DNA of 64,000 nucleotides from Pseudomonas sp. MYb118. GTDB taxonomy: Bacteria; Pseudomonadota; Gammaproteobacteria; Pseudomonadales; Pseudomonadaceae. Shown piece after piece: positions 57,305-64,000 of the stretch; within the stretch, counting starts at the first letter, position 1, and each line of letters opens with the position of its first letter. A program made the position numbers and the translations under genes. The notes under the pieces are model-generated. The model was not told the DNA's origin, did no database searches, and saw only the letters and a list, made by a program, of their open reading frames with translations. Location of the stretch: contig NZ_JBFRXN010000002.1 in assembly GCF_040947875.1 (NCBI RefSeq), forward strand, positions 1,798,001 to 1,862,000, in the 5' to 3' direction.

Positions 57305-58363
57305 TCAAATCAGCGACATCTGGCGACCCGGCGGACAAAAGGCCGTGCAGTCCAGATTGAACCCCTCCCGCCGGTTCAGCCCCAGTCGCTTGATGGTCTT
57401 GGCAAAACGTTGTGCCAGCAGGTCGGCAAACGGCCCTTCGCCACGCATCCGGCTGCCGAACCGACTGTCGTAGAGCTCACCGCCCCGGCTCTGGCGGATC
57501 AGGCTCAACACATGGGTGGCTCGCTGGGGATAGTGGGCTGCCAGCCATTCCTCGAACAACGGTGCCACTTCCAGCGGCAGGCGCAACATCATGTACGCCG
57601 CGCTTTGCGCTCCCGCCGCGTGGGCTTCGGTCAGCAGGCTTTCCAGTTCACAGTCGTTGATCATTGGGATCATCGGCGAACACAGCACGCCCACGGGGAT
57701 GCCGGCCTCGCGCATCACGCGGATCGCCCGCAGCCGCGCCTTGGGAGCGGCGGCACGGGGTTCAAGGATGCGTTTGAGTTCATCGTCCAGGGTGGTGAGG
57801 CTGATCATCACCGCCACCAGGCGTTGCTCGGCGAGTTCGGCCAGCAGATCCAGGTCCCGCAGGATCAACGAGCCCTTGGTGATGATCGTCACCGGGTGAC
57901 GGTAACGCAGCAGCACTTCGAGGGTCTTGCGGGTGATCCGGTGTTCGCGTTCGATCGGCTGATAGGGGTCGGTGTTGGAGCCCAGATTGATCGGTGCGCA
58001 TTGATAACCGCGTTTGCTCAGTTGCTCCTCGAGCACGTCGGCGGCGTTGCTCTTGGCGATCAGTCGCGTTTCGAAATCCAGCCCTGGCGACAGGTCCCAA
58101 TAGGCATGGCTGGGCCGCGCGTAGCAATAGATGCAACCGTGTTCGCAGCCTCGGTAGGGATTGATCGAGCGGTCAAAGGGCAGGTCAGGGGAATTGTTGC
58201 GGGTGATGATGGTTTTTGCCGTCTCGATTCGCACTTCGGTGCCCTGGGTCAGCGGGGCTTCCTGATACCAGCCGTCGTCCTGCGCCACCGAACGGTTCGG
58301 CGCAAAGCGGTTATGCGGGCTGGTGGCGGTGCCGCGACCGCGGGGAGGTAGAGGCGTGTTCAT
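57305..58363 (-). CDS. Radical SAM protein (SplB/Rv2578c-like)
   Basis: 352 residues. The [4Fe-4S] motif CEHGCIYCYARP (C-x3-C-x2-C) lies near residues 74-81, followed by a TIM-barrel-like core (LGSNTDPYQPIERE, VTIITKGSLILRDLD). Resembles a group of radical SAM enzymes of unknown substrate, distantly related to spore photoproduct lyase. Basic C-terminus. Weak SD. Single gene, flanked by about 240 non-coding bases on the carbonic anhydrase side. Confidence 0.86.
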   Translation of the reverse strand: MNTPLPPRGRGTATSPHNRFAPNRSVAQDDGWYQEAPLTQGTEVRIETAKTIITRNNSPDLPFDRSINPYRGCEHGCIYCYARPSHAYWDLSPGLDFETRLIAKSNAADVLEEQLSKRGYQCAPINLGSNTDPYQPIEREHRITRKTLEVLLRYRHPVTIITKGSLILRDLDLLAELAEQRLVAVMISLTTLDDELKRILEPRAAAPKARLRAIRVMREAGIPVGVLCSPMIPMINDCELESLLTEAHAAGAQSAAYMMLRLPLEVAPLFEEWLAAHYPQRATHVLSLIRQSRGGELYDSRFGSRMRGEGPFADLLAQRFAKTIKRLGLNRREGFNLDCTAFCPPGRQMSLI

Positions 58364-58585
58364 CGGGTAACACTCTTATCTGTATATGCATACAGTATCG
58401 GAGGCTTCGTGAATCGGCCAGTGCCGTTCGGCGTTCCGGTCGATATCCGAGCGTCAAGCGACCTCGTTAGTTGTCAGCGTTGCAACTGCGGGAAACATAA
58501 AGCGAGTAGCTGGAAAGTTAGGTTGATCAGTAGTATCCAACTTGCACGAAGTTCCGTGTTCTTACTAATCAAATGGAATTTGAAA

Positions 58586-58891
58586 ATGTCTTTCTTTAAT
58601 CAGCGTGGCATCTTTTTACAACTATTAGCGCCCAGCGCAACGAATCCTCTGGAAGCACAAGTTTCCATGCAGTTTGCTCGCAAGGAGTCCATTTGGAACC
58701 CTGATACTGAAGAGGTCAGGGAGACGCTCGAAGATAACGTTTACGTGACGGCGATCTCCGACGATGGCGGCCGTTCCTTCAATATCAAGACCCTCAAGAG
58801 TGATGTCGACGGTGACGGCGACATTGATAATGACGACAAGCAAAAGCTGCTGGCCCTGGCGGCGGCTTATTCGGCCATCGTCAACCCTTGA
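58586..58891 (+). CDS. Small protein with EF-hand/dockerin-like calcium loop
   Basis: 101 residues: a hydrophobic N-terminal patch (GIFLQLLAP), a middle with no known motif (FARKESIWNPDTEEVRETL), and near the C-terminus DVDGDGDIDNDDKQKLLALA, which fits the 12-residue DxDxDG-type calcium loop followed by a helix. No secretion signal is obvious. The ATG has only a weak GGAAT upstream; an in-frame GTG at 58409 would add 59 residues with no family likeness. Base composition just upstream and in the first third is less GC-rich than the neighbours. A strong hairpin follows the stop, supporting a real gene. Family not recognised. Confidence 0.6.
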   Translation: MSFFNQRGIFLQLLAPSATNPLEAQVSMQFARKESIWNPDTEEVRETLEDNVYVTAISDDGGRSFNIKTLKSDVDGDGDIDNDDKQKLLALAAAYSAIVNP

Positions 58892-58901
58892 TGGTGTTAT
58901 T

Positions 58902-58937
58902 GAGCGGGCCTGTATGAAGTTTATACAGGCTCGCTTT
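58902..58937 (+). terminator. Hairpin terminator after the EF-hand-like gene
   Basis: GAGCGGGCCTGTAT and ATACAGGCTCGCTTTC form a 13-base stem with one G-T pair and a 7-base loop, 11 bases beyond the stop codon; the T run is short (TTTC). Confidence 0.65.
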
Positions 58938-59048
58938 CAAGTAAGCGCGACAGCGTTTTACTGTTCACGATCTTTTGACAGGACGCTAACAGTCCTTTGA
59001 CTGCCCGCGACTCAATATGGCGTCGTCATCCCTCTACGGTCGCCCAGT

Positions 59049-59690
59049 ATGTCTTCACGTTTCATTCCCGCGATGTGCCTGTCGCTGGTTGCCTTGTTCA
59101 ACCTGACGTCTGCCTTCGCTGACGACACGGACGTGTCCCACCCCTCGGAGTGGGCGCAGCCTGTCGAGGTTCGCTACAACCTTTTCCAGATGTCCCCGAC
59201 CCTCTACCGCAGCGCATTGCCAGACGGTGCAGCGGTCCCGTTACTGGAAAAGCTCGGCATTGCCACGGTGATCACCTTCTTGCCGGAGTCCGACTCGAAT
59301 TGGCTGGCAAAGCCCGGCATCGAGCGCGTGCAGTTGCCTTACCGGACCAATCATGTGGACGATGCCGACGTCATCAAGGCTTTGCGCGCCATCCAGACCG
59401 CCGAGACCAAGGGGCCGGCGCTGATGCACTGCAAGCATGGTTCGGACCGTACCGGCCTGATGGCTGCCATGTATCGAGTGGTCGTGCAGGGTTGGAGCAA
59501 GGAAGATGCCCTGAGCGAAATGACCCAGGGCGGCTTTGGCGACAACAAGCACTTCAAGGACAGCATTCGCTACATGATGCAGGCCGATGTCGACAAGTTA
59601 CGCACGGCACTGGCCAATGGCGATTGCAGCACCAGCCCGTTCGCCGCGTGTTCGATGAAGAACTGGTTCAAGTCTGCCCACGTCGAGTGA
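59049..59690 (+). CDS. Secreted dual-specificity/tyrosine phosphatase-like protein
   Basis: 213 residues with a signal peptide (cleaved about AFA-DDTD, residue 25) and the protein tyrosine phosphatase signature CKHGSDRTG (C-x5-R) at about residues 128-136, with a general-acid Asp candidate in THNVDDADV-like loop. Likely periplasmic. It could act on phosphotyrosine, phosphoinositides or other phosphoesters; the substrate is unknown. Two cysteines near the C-terminus (CSTSPFAACS) may form a disulfide. No clear SD. Confidence 0.82.
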   Translation: MSSRFIPAMCLSLVALFNLTSAFADDTDVSHPSEWAQPVEVRYNLFQMSPTLYRSALPDGAAVPLLEKLGIATVITFLPESDSNWLAKPGIERVQLPYRTNHVDDADVIKALRAIQTAETKGPALMHCKHGSDRTGLMAAMYRVVVQGWSKEDALSEMTQGGFGDNKHFKDSIRYMMQADVDKLRTALANGDCSTSPFAACSMKNWFKSAHVE

Positions 59691-59696
59691 ACAGCG

Positions 59697-59723
59697 CCTC
59701 CCACGGCCTTGCGCCGTGGGAGG
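59697..59723. terminator. Perfect 11-base hairpin between convergent genes
   Basis: CCTCCCACGGC-N5-GCCGTGGGAGG lies 6 bases after the phosphatase stop and 12 bases from the yheV-like stop. No T run follows, so strength as a terminator is uncertain. Confidence 0.6.
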
Positions 59724-59735
59724 TGATGACGACAC

Positions 59736-60023
59736 TCAGTGCTGTTCGTCAGGCTTTTTCTTGAGCTTGGGATTGGGGAAAAACTGCACCGCCTGAACCT
59801 TGGCGTCCGGCGCCTTCAGGGCCGTCACGTTGACCCGCGTCCCCAATTCCTTGGGCACCGAAAGCCCTTGTTCATTGAGGGTATCGGCGTAACCGCAGGC
59901 CACGCATTCGCGATGCGGCGTGTCGTCCTCGCTCCACATCACCAGTTTGTCCGGCTCGCTGCACGCCGGGCAGACCGCCCCGGCGATGAAGCGTTTTTTC
60001 GTCTTCACAGGCACCTCACTCAT
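59736..60023 (-). CDS. YheV-family putative zinc-ribbon protein
   Basis: 95 residues with two CxxC pairs (CPACSEPDK and CVACGYAD), a small zinc-ribbon of the DUF2387/YheV family, followed by a basic C-terminus (NPKLKKKPDEQH). Cytoplasmic; function unknown. Its ATG overlaps the prlC stop by 4 bases (ATGA), so it is translated with oligopeptidase A. Confidence 0.86.
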   Translation of the reverse strand: MSEVPVKTKKRFIAGAVCPACSEPDKLVMWSEDDTPHRECVACGYADTLNEQGLSVPKELGTRVNVTALKAPDAKVQAVQFFPNPKLKKKPDEQH

Positions 60024-62071
60024 GCTGCTGCGTCCTCACTCAGGCCGCTGTGGCGCAAGAGTGCGTCAATCGACGGGGCACGGCCACGGAAGTCGACGAA
60101 CAGCACCATCGGCTCCTGCGAACCGCCGCGCGCCAGGATCGCCTCACGGAATGCGCGACCGGTGTCGGCGTTGAGCACGCCTTCTTCTTCGAACTTGGAG
60201 AAGGCGTCGGCCGACAGCACTTCGGCCCACTTGTAGCTGTAGTAACCGGCCGCGTAACCGCCAGCGAAGATGTGCGCGAAGCTGTTGGGGAAGCGGTTGT
60301 AAGCCGGCGGACGCATCACCGAGACCTCGTCGCGCACGCCTTCGAGCACTTGCAGCACGCTGCGGCCATCGCCGTGGGTGGCGTGCAGCTCGAAGTCGAA
60401 CAGCGAGAACTCGATCTGGCGCACCATCATCAGGCCGGACTGGAAGTTCTTCGCCGCGAGCATCTTGCCCAGCAGGTCCTGTGGCAGCGGTTCGCCGGTT
60501 TCATAGTGACCGGAGATCAGCGCCAGGCCTTCGGGCTCCCAGCACCAGTTTTCCATGAACTGGCTCGGCAGCTCGACCGCATCCCATGCCACGCCATTTA
60601 TGCCGGACACGCCCGCGTGTTCGACGCGGGTCAGCAGGTGGTGCAGGCCGTGGCCGAATTCGTGGAACAGGGTGGTGACTTCATCGTGGGTCAGCAGCGC
60701 AGGCTTGCCGCTGTCGGCCGGGGTGAAGTTGCACACCAGGTTAGCCACCGGGCTCTGCAGCACGCCGCCAGCAGTGCGGCGACGGTCGCGGGCGCCGTCC
60801 ATCCAGGCACCGCCGCGCTTGTTGGCGCGGGCGTACAGGTCGAAGAAGAAGCGGCCGACGTGCTGGCCGTTTTCCTTGATTTCAAACAGGCGCACATCCG
60901 GGTGCCAGGTGTCGAAGCCGGTCTGCTCGGTGATTTCGATGCCGTACAGGCGTTGCACGATGGCGAACAGGCCGCCCAGCACCTTGTCGATCGGGAAGTA
61001 GGCGCGCAGGGCTTCCTGGGCCACGCTGTAACGCTGCTCACGCAGTTTTTCACCGTAGAAACCGCTGTCCCAGCTTTGCAAGTCCGGGCAGCCCTGTTCG
61101 GCGGCGTAGGCCTTGAGCTGTTGCAGGTCCTGAGCAGCGAACGGTTTGCTGCGCTTGGCCAGGTCGCGCAGGAAGCTGAGCACCTGGTCACTGGATTCGG
61201 CCATCTTGGTCGCCAGGCTCAGTTCGGAGAAGCTGGCGAAACCCAGCAGCCTGGCCAGTTCCTGGCGCAGGTCGAGGATCTCTTCCATGACCGGGCCGTT
61301 GTCGTTCTGGCCGGCATTCGGACCCTGGTCCGACGCACGGGTGCAGTAGGCGGCGTAGACTTCTTCACGCAGGGCACGGTCCTGGGCGTAGGTCATCACC
61401 GCGTAGTAGCTGGGGAATTCCAGTGTGATCAAAAAGCCTTCCAGGCCCTTGGCCTGGGCCGCGGCAGCCATTTGTGCCTTGGCCGAATCGGTGAGGCCGG
61501 CCAGGGCGGCTTCGTCGGTGACGTGCTTGGTCCAGGCCTGGGTAGCGTCGAGCAACTGGTTGGAGAAGCGGCTGCCCAGCTCGGAAAGCTTGCTCTGCAC
61601 TTCGGCATAACGCTTCTGCTCGGCTTCCGGCAGGTCGATACCCGACAGGCGGAAGTCACGCAGCGAGTGCTCCAGGATGGTTTTTTGCGCAACGTCGAAA
61701 CCGGCGGCTTCGGGGCTGTTGGCCAGGGCTTCGAAGGCCTGGAACAGCTCGCGGTTCTGGCCCATTTCCGTGGAGTAGGCGCTCAATGCCGGCAGGCAGG
61801 ACTCGTAGGCTTCGCGCAGTTCGGCGCTGTTGCACACCGCGTTCAGGTGGCTCACCGGGCTCCAGGCGGCGCCCAGGCGATCGTTGAGTTCGTCCATCGC
61901 CAGCACCAGGCCAGCCCAGGTCGGTTGTTTGCCCTGGGTTTTGAGAATCTCGATAATTGCGGCGCGGTTGTCAGCCAGGATCTGTTCAATGGCCGGTTGC
62001 ACGTGTTCGGCACGGATCGCGGAGAACGGCGGCAGGTCGTAGGACTGCAAAAGAGGGTTGTTCACGCTCAC
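60020..62071 (-). CDS. prlC: Oligopeptidase A (M3 metallopeptidase)
   Basis: 683 residues. Zinc-binding HEFGH in TLFHEFGHGLHHLL with the distal Glu some 25 residues on (WDAVELPSQFMENW). Cytosolic thimet-type peptidase that degrades signal peptides and short peptides. GTG at 62071 (MSVNNPLL) is chosen because AAGGTG lies 6 bases upstream; an ATG nine codons earlier is possible. The yheV-like gene follows in the same unit. Confidence 0.94.
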   Translation of the reverse strand: MSVNNPLLQSYDLPPFSAIRAEHVQPAIEQILADNRAAIIEILKTQGKQPTWAGLVLAMDELNDRLGAAWSPVSHLNAVCNSAELREAYESCLPALSAYSTEMGQNRELFQAFEALANSPEAAGFDVAQKTILEHSLRDFRLSGIDLPEAEQKRYAEVQSKLSELGSRFSNQLLDATQAWTKHVTDEAALAGLTDSAKAQMAAAAQAKGLEGFLITLEFPSYYAVMTYAQDRALREEVYAAYCTRASDQGPNAGQNDNGPVMEEILDLRQELARLLGFASFSELSLATKMAESSDQVLSFLRDLAKRSKPFAAQDLQQLKAYAAEQGCPDLQSWDSGFYGEKLREQRYSVAQEALRAYFPIDKVLGGLFAIVQRLYGIEITEQTGFDTWHPDVRLFEIKENGQHVGRFFFDLYARANKRGGAWMDGARDRRRTAGGVLQSPVANLVCNFTPADSGKPALLTHDEVTTLFHEFGHGLHHLLTRVEHAGVSGINGVAWDAVELPSQFMENWCWEPEGLALISGHYETGEPLPQDLLGKMLAAKNFQSGLMMVRQIEFSLFDFELHATHGDGRSVLQVLEGVRDEVSVMRPPAYNRFPNSFAHIFAGGYAAGYYSYKWAEVLSADAFSKFEEEGVLNADTGRAFREAILARGGSQEPMVLFVDFRGRAPSIDALLRHSGLSEDAAA

Positions 62072-62160
62072 AGTTGACACCTTGGCTGGAAGAAACATGC
62101 AGCCATCTTAATTACAATCGACGCTCACCGCAGCTATCAGCGACAGAGAGAAACACTATC

Positions 62161-62706
62161 GTGAACCTTCGCAAGTACCAGAATCACACGCCGTTGCTGG
62201 GCAAGGGCGCTTTTGTCGACCGTTCGGCGGTGGTGATCGGCGATGTTGAAATCGGCGAGGACAGCTCGGTCTGGCCGCTGACGGTGATCCGCGGCGACAT
62301 GCACCGCATCCGCATCGGTGCGCGCACCAGCGTGCAGGACGGCTGCGTGTTGCACATCACCCACGCCGGGCCCTTCAACCCCGACGGCTTTCCCTGCCTG
62401 ATTGGCGATGACGTGACCGTCGCCCACAAGGTCATGCTGCATGGCTGCACCATCGGCAACCGGGTGCTGATCGGCATGGGCAGCATCGTCATGGACGGTG
62501 CGGTGGTCGGCGATGACGTGATCATCGGCGCTGGCAGCCTGGTGCCGCCGGGCAAGCGCCTGGACAGCGGCTTTCTGTACGTGGGCAGCCCGGTGAAACA
62601 GGTCCGGCCGCTGACCGACAAGGAACAGGCATTTTTCACCTACAGTGCGGCGAACTACGTGAAGCTCAAGGACCTGCATCTGGCCGAAGGCTACGACCAG
62701 GCTTGA
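62161..62706 (+). CDS. Gamma-carbonic-anhydrase-like hexapeptide protein
   Basis: 181 residues starting at GTG, left-handed beta-helix of YrdA/CaiE type. Metal-ligand histidines as in gamma-CA: HRIRIG, CVLHITHAG and VAHKVMLHGC. Catalytic activity as a carbonic anhydrase is not assured in this subgroup. AGAGAG upstream serves as a weak SD. Divergent from prlC; followed 27 bases later by the HAD gene. Confidence 0.9.
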   Translation: MNLRKYQNHTPLLGKGAFVDRSAVVIGDVEIGEDSSVWPLTVIRGDMHRIRIGARTSVQDGCVLHITHAGPFNPDGFPCLIGDDVTVAHKVMLHGCTIGNRVLIGMGSIVMDGAVVGDDVIIGAGSLVPPGKRLDSGFLYVGSPVKQVRPLTDKEQAFFTYSAANYVKLKDLHLAEGYDQA

Positions 62707-62733
62707 CCCCGGCGCACCCAAACAGGATTCAAC

Positions 62734-63384
62734 ATGCATTACCAGACCGTTTTGTTCGACCTCGATGGCACCCTGACCGACCCGCGCGAGGGCATCACCC
62801 GCTCGATCCAGTTCGCCCTGGGCAAACTGGGGATCGACGAACCCGACCTGACCAAACTCGAGCACTTCATCGGCCCGCCGCTGTTGCAGGCGTTCATGCA
62901 GTTCTATGACTTCGATGAAGCCAAGGCCTGGGAGGCGGTGAATTTCTACCGTGAGCGCTTCAAGGTCACCGGCTTGTACGAGAACCGGGTTTTCGACGGG
63001 GTCAAGCCGCTGCTGGAAACCCTGGGCGGGCAAGGCCGGCAGTTGTACATCGCCACTTCCAAGCCGTGGGTCTTCGCCCGGGAAATTGCCCGGCATTTCG
63101 ATTTCGCCCGGCACTTCAAGGTGATCTACGGCAGCGAGCTGGACGGCACGCGCACCAACAAAGTCGAGCTCATCGCCCACCTGATGGCCGAAGAAGGCCT
63201 GGACCCGGCCGACACCCTGATGATCGGCGACCGCAAACACGACCTGATCGGTGCGCGTAGCAACGGTCTGGATGCGGCGGCGGTGGGGTATGGGTTTGGC
63301 AGTCGTGAGGAGTTGAGTGCGGAGGCGCCGGCTTATCATTTTGAGACGCTCGAGGAGATGCATCAGGCGTTTTTGCGGCGTTAG
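62734..63384 (+). CDS. HAD-superfamily phosphatase (Gph-like)
   Basis: 216 residues: motif I LFDLDGTLTD, motif II IATSKPW, motif III Lys in RTNKVELIAH and motif IV MIGDRKHDLIGA. C1 helical cap as in phosphoglycolate phosphatase. Likely removes phosphate from a small metabolite or nucleotide; the exact substrate is not readable. AGGA before the ATG. Confidence 0.9.
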   Translation: MHYQTVLFDLDGTLTDPREGITRSIQFALGKLGIDEPDLTKLEHFIGPPLLQAFMQFYDFDEAKAWEAVNFYRERFKVTGLYENRVFDGVKPLLETLGGQGRQLYIATSKPWVFAREIARHFDFARHFKVIYGSELDGTRTNKVELIAHLMAEEGLDPADTLMIGDRKHDLIGARSNGLDAAAVGYGFGSREELSAEAPAYHFETLEEMHQAFLRR

Positions 63385-63394
63385 CCAGAAAGCT

Positions 63395-63469
63395 ATCGCG
63401 GGCAAACCCGCTCCCACAATGTGTTTTGTGAACAATGCAAATCCCTGTGGGAGCGGGCTTGCCCGCGAT
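63395..63469. repeat. Inverted REP pair
   Basis: Units at 63395-63418 and 63446-63469, opposite orientation, between the convergent HAD gene and aminopeptidase gene. Confidence 0.92.
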
Positions 63470-63475
63470 GGGGCC

Positions 63476-64000
63476 CTACAAGCCGCCAGATTTGTCTGCC
63501 CCAGCCAAAGCCTTCAAAGCCACCTTACGCTCCTCAACCGCCATCCCCCCCAACTTCTCCACCGCGGCATAGAAAGCCACCCAATCGCCATTTTGTTGCC
63601 GGAACAACTCGGCAAACGCCGGCACCCACTGGTCATACAAACCAAACGGCAACAACCGCGCATTGTTCAGCGGCGCGTTGATCCACGCATCGTAGCGTTT
63701 ATCCCCGGCCCACTGACTGTCCCGCAACGCACGGTACTCGCTGCGCAGCCGTTCGAATTCTTCGGCCTTGCGCTGGCGCATCTCCCCGACTGCCAACGGC
63801 TGCGCGTACAGCTGTTCAAGCCTTGAGCGCGTCGCCAGGACCAGCTCGATGAACTGGTCCCGTTGTTGCGCCTGATGCCCTGTGTCTGGCGGCAACCCGC
63901 GATAGGCGCGCCATTGCCGGGTCCCTTCCTGTTCCACGAACGTGGCGAAGGATTCGTTGAACTCGGTGTCGTCTTTCACGTAGACCCGCTGGTGTGCCAG
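63476..64000 (-). CDS. Predicted aminopeptidase (PF10023-type), 5' end outside window
   Basis: The last 174 residues are visible, entering at LAHQRVYVKDDTEFNESFA, the segment just after a presumed HELAHQ zinc motif. The Glu-rich stretch NESFATFVEQEG carries the third zinc ligand in this family. The rest is helical up to the stop (TAG). Usually these proteins are lipoproteins or secreted; the signal would be beyond the right edge. Assignment is by recall of the family text. Confidence 0.8.
   Translation of the reverse strand: MAHQRVYVKDDTEFNESFATFVEQEGTRQWRAYRGLPPDTGHQAQQRDQFIELVLATRSRLEQLYAQPLAVGEMRQRKAEEFERLRSEYRALRDSQWAGDKRYDAWINAPLNNARLLPFGLYDQWVPAFAELFRQQNGDWVAFYAAVEKLGGMAVEERKVALKALAGADKSGGL

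Overview
The window looks like a stretch of core chromosome from a Pseudomonas of the fluorescens group. It is GC-rich, densely packed and free of phage or transposon genes. From memory, the gene order follows several conserved Pseudomonas blocks: gltP-ivy-algB-kinB-ampDh2-dgcH-dsbA-cc4-engB-polA-thrB, the pst/pho block, ubiA-ubiC-rubA-rubB-hupA, znuABC/zur, metNIQ, the caa3 oxidase cluster, SulP with carbonic anhydrase, and prlC with its neighbours. Nine short palindromic REP elements or inverted pairs (GGGAGCGAGC...GCTCGCGAT type) are scattered between genes, as is typical of this group.

Layout. 1-6250: glutamate/aspartate symporter (cut by the left edge), a small periplasmic-stress cluster (lysozyme inhibitor Ivy, DUF1328, a membrane-anchored unknown and a possible 57-residue ORF), and the divergent AlgB/KinB two-component system of alginate and virulence control. 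6257-17515, mostly minus strand: a CSS-motif EAL phosphodiesterase, AmpDh2, a GGDEF cyclase, an EEP-family nuclease-like protein, DsbA, cytochromes c4 and c5, then EngB (+) and PolA (-). A Spot42/ErsA-type small RNA lies between EngB and PolA. 17590-31774: DUF2782 protein, ThrB, PstS-PstC-PstA-PstB-PhoU with Pho boxes, a REC-domain regulator, an M23 peptidase, a CBS/CorC membrane protein, and PhoR/PhoB. 31926-35905: small periplasmic protein, UbiA/UbiC, rubredoxin and its reductase, HU. 36032-44755: zinc uptake (ZnuA divergent from Zur-ZnuC-ZnuB), a lipoprotein, a large KatE-type catalase and the MetNIQ methionine importer. 44941-53567: the aa3/caa3-type cytochrome c oxidase with its haem A, copper and assembly factors. 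53939-64000: a conserved unknown, SulP transporter plus beta-carbonic anhydrase, a radical SAM protein, a small EF-hand-like protein in a less GC-rich patch, a secreted tyrosine phosphatase, YheV-like protein, oligopeptidase A, a gamma-carbonic-anhydrase-like hexapeptide protein, a HAD phosphatase, and the 3' part of a predicted aminopeptidase.

How the genes fit together. Phosphate sensing (PhoR/PhoB, Pho boxes, Pst, PhoU), zinc homeostasis (Zur box, Znu), envelope stress (AlgB/KinB, Ivy, AmpDh2, DsbA, an AlgU-type promoter for the small RNA) and respiration (c4/c5 cytochromes, caa3 oxidase) account for most of the content. I found no wholly new multi-gene system. The best leads are regulatory or small: the ErsA-like RNA with its promoter, a sigma-54-type promoter facing away from algB, a possible 57-residue ORF after ivy, a DNA polymerase I with an altered Exo I motif, and the EF-hand-like small protein.
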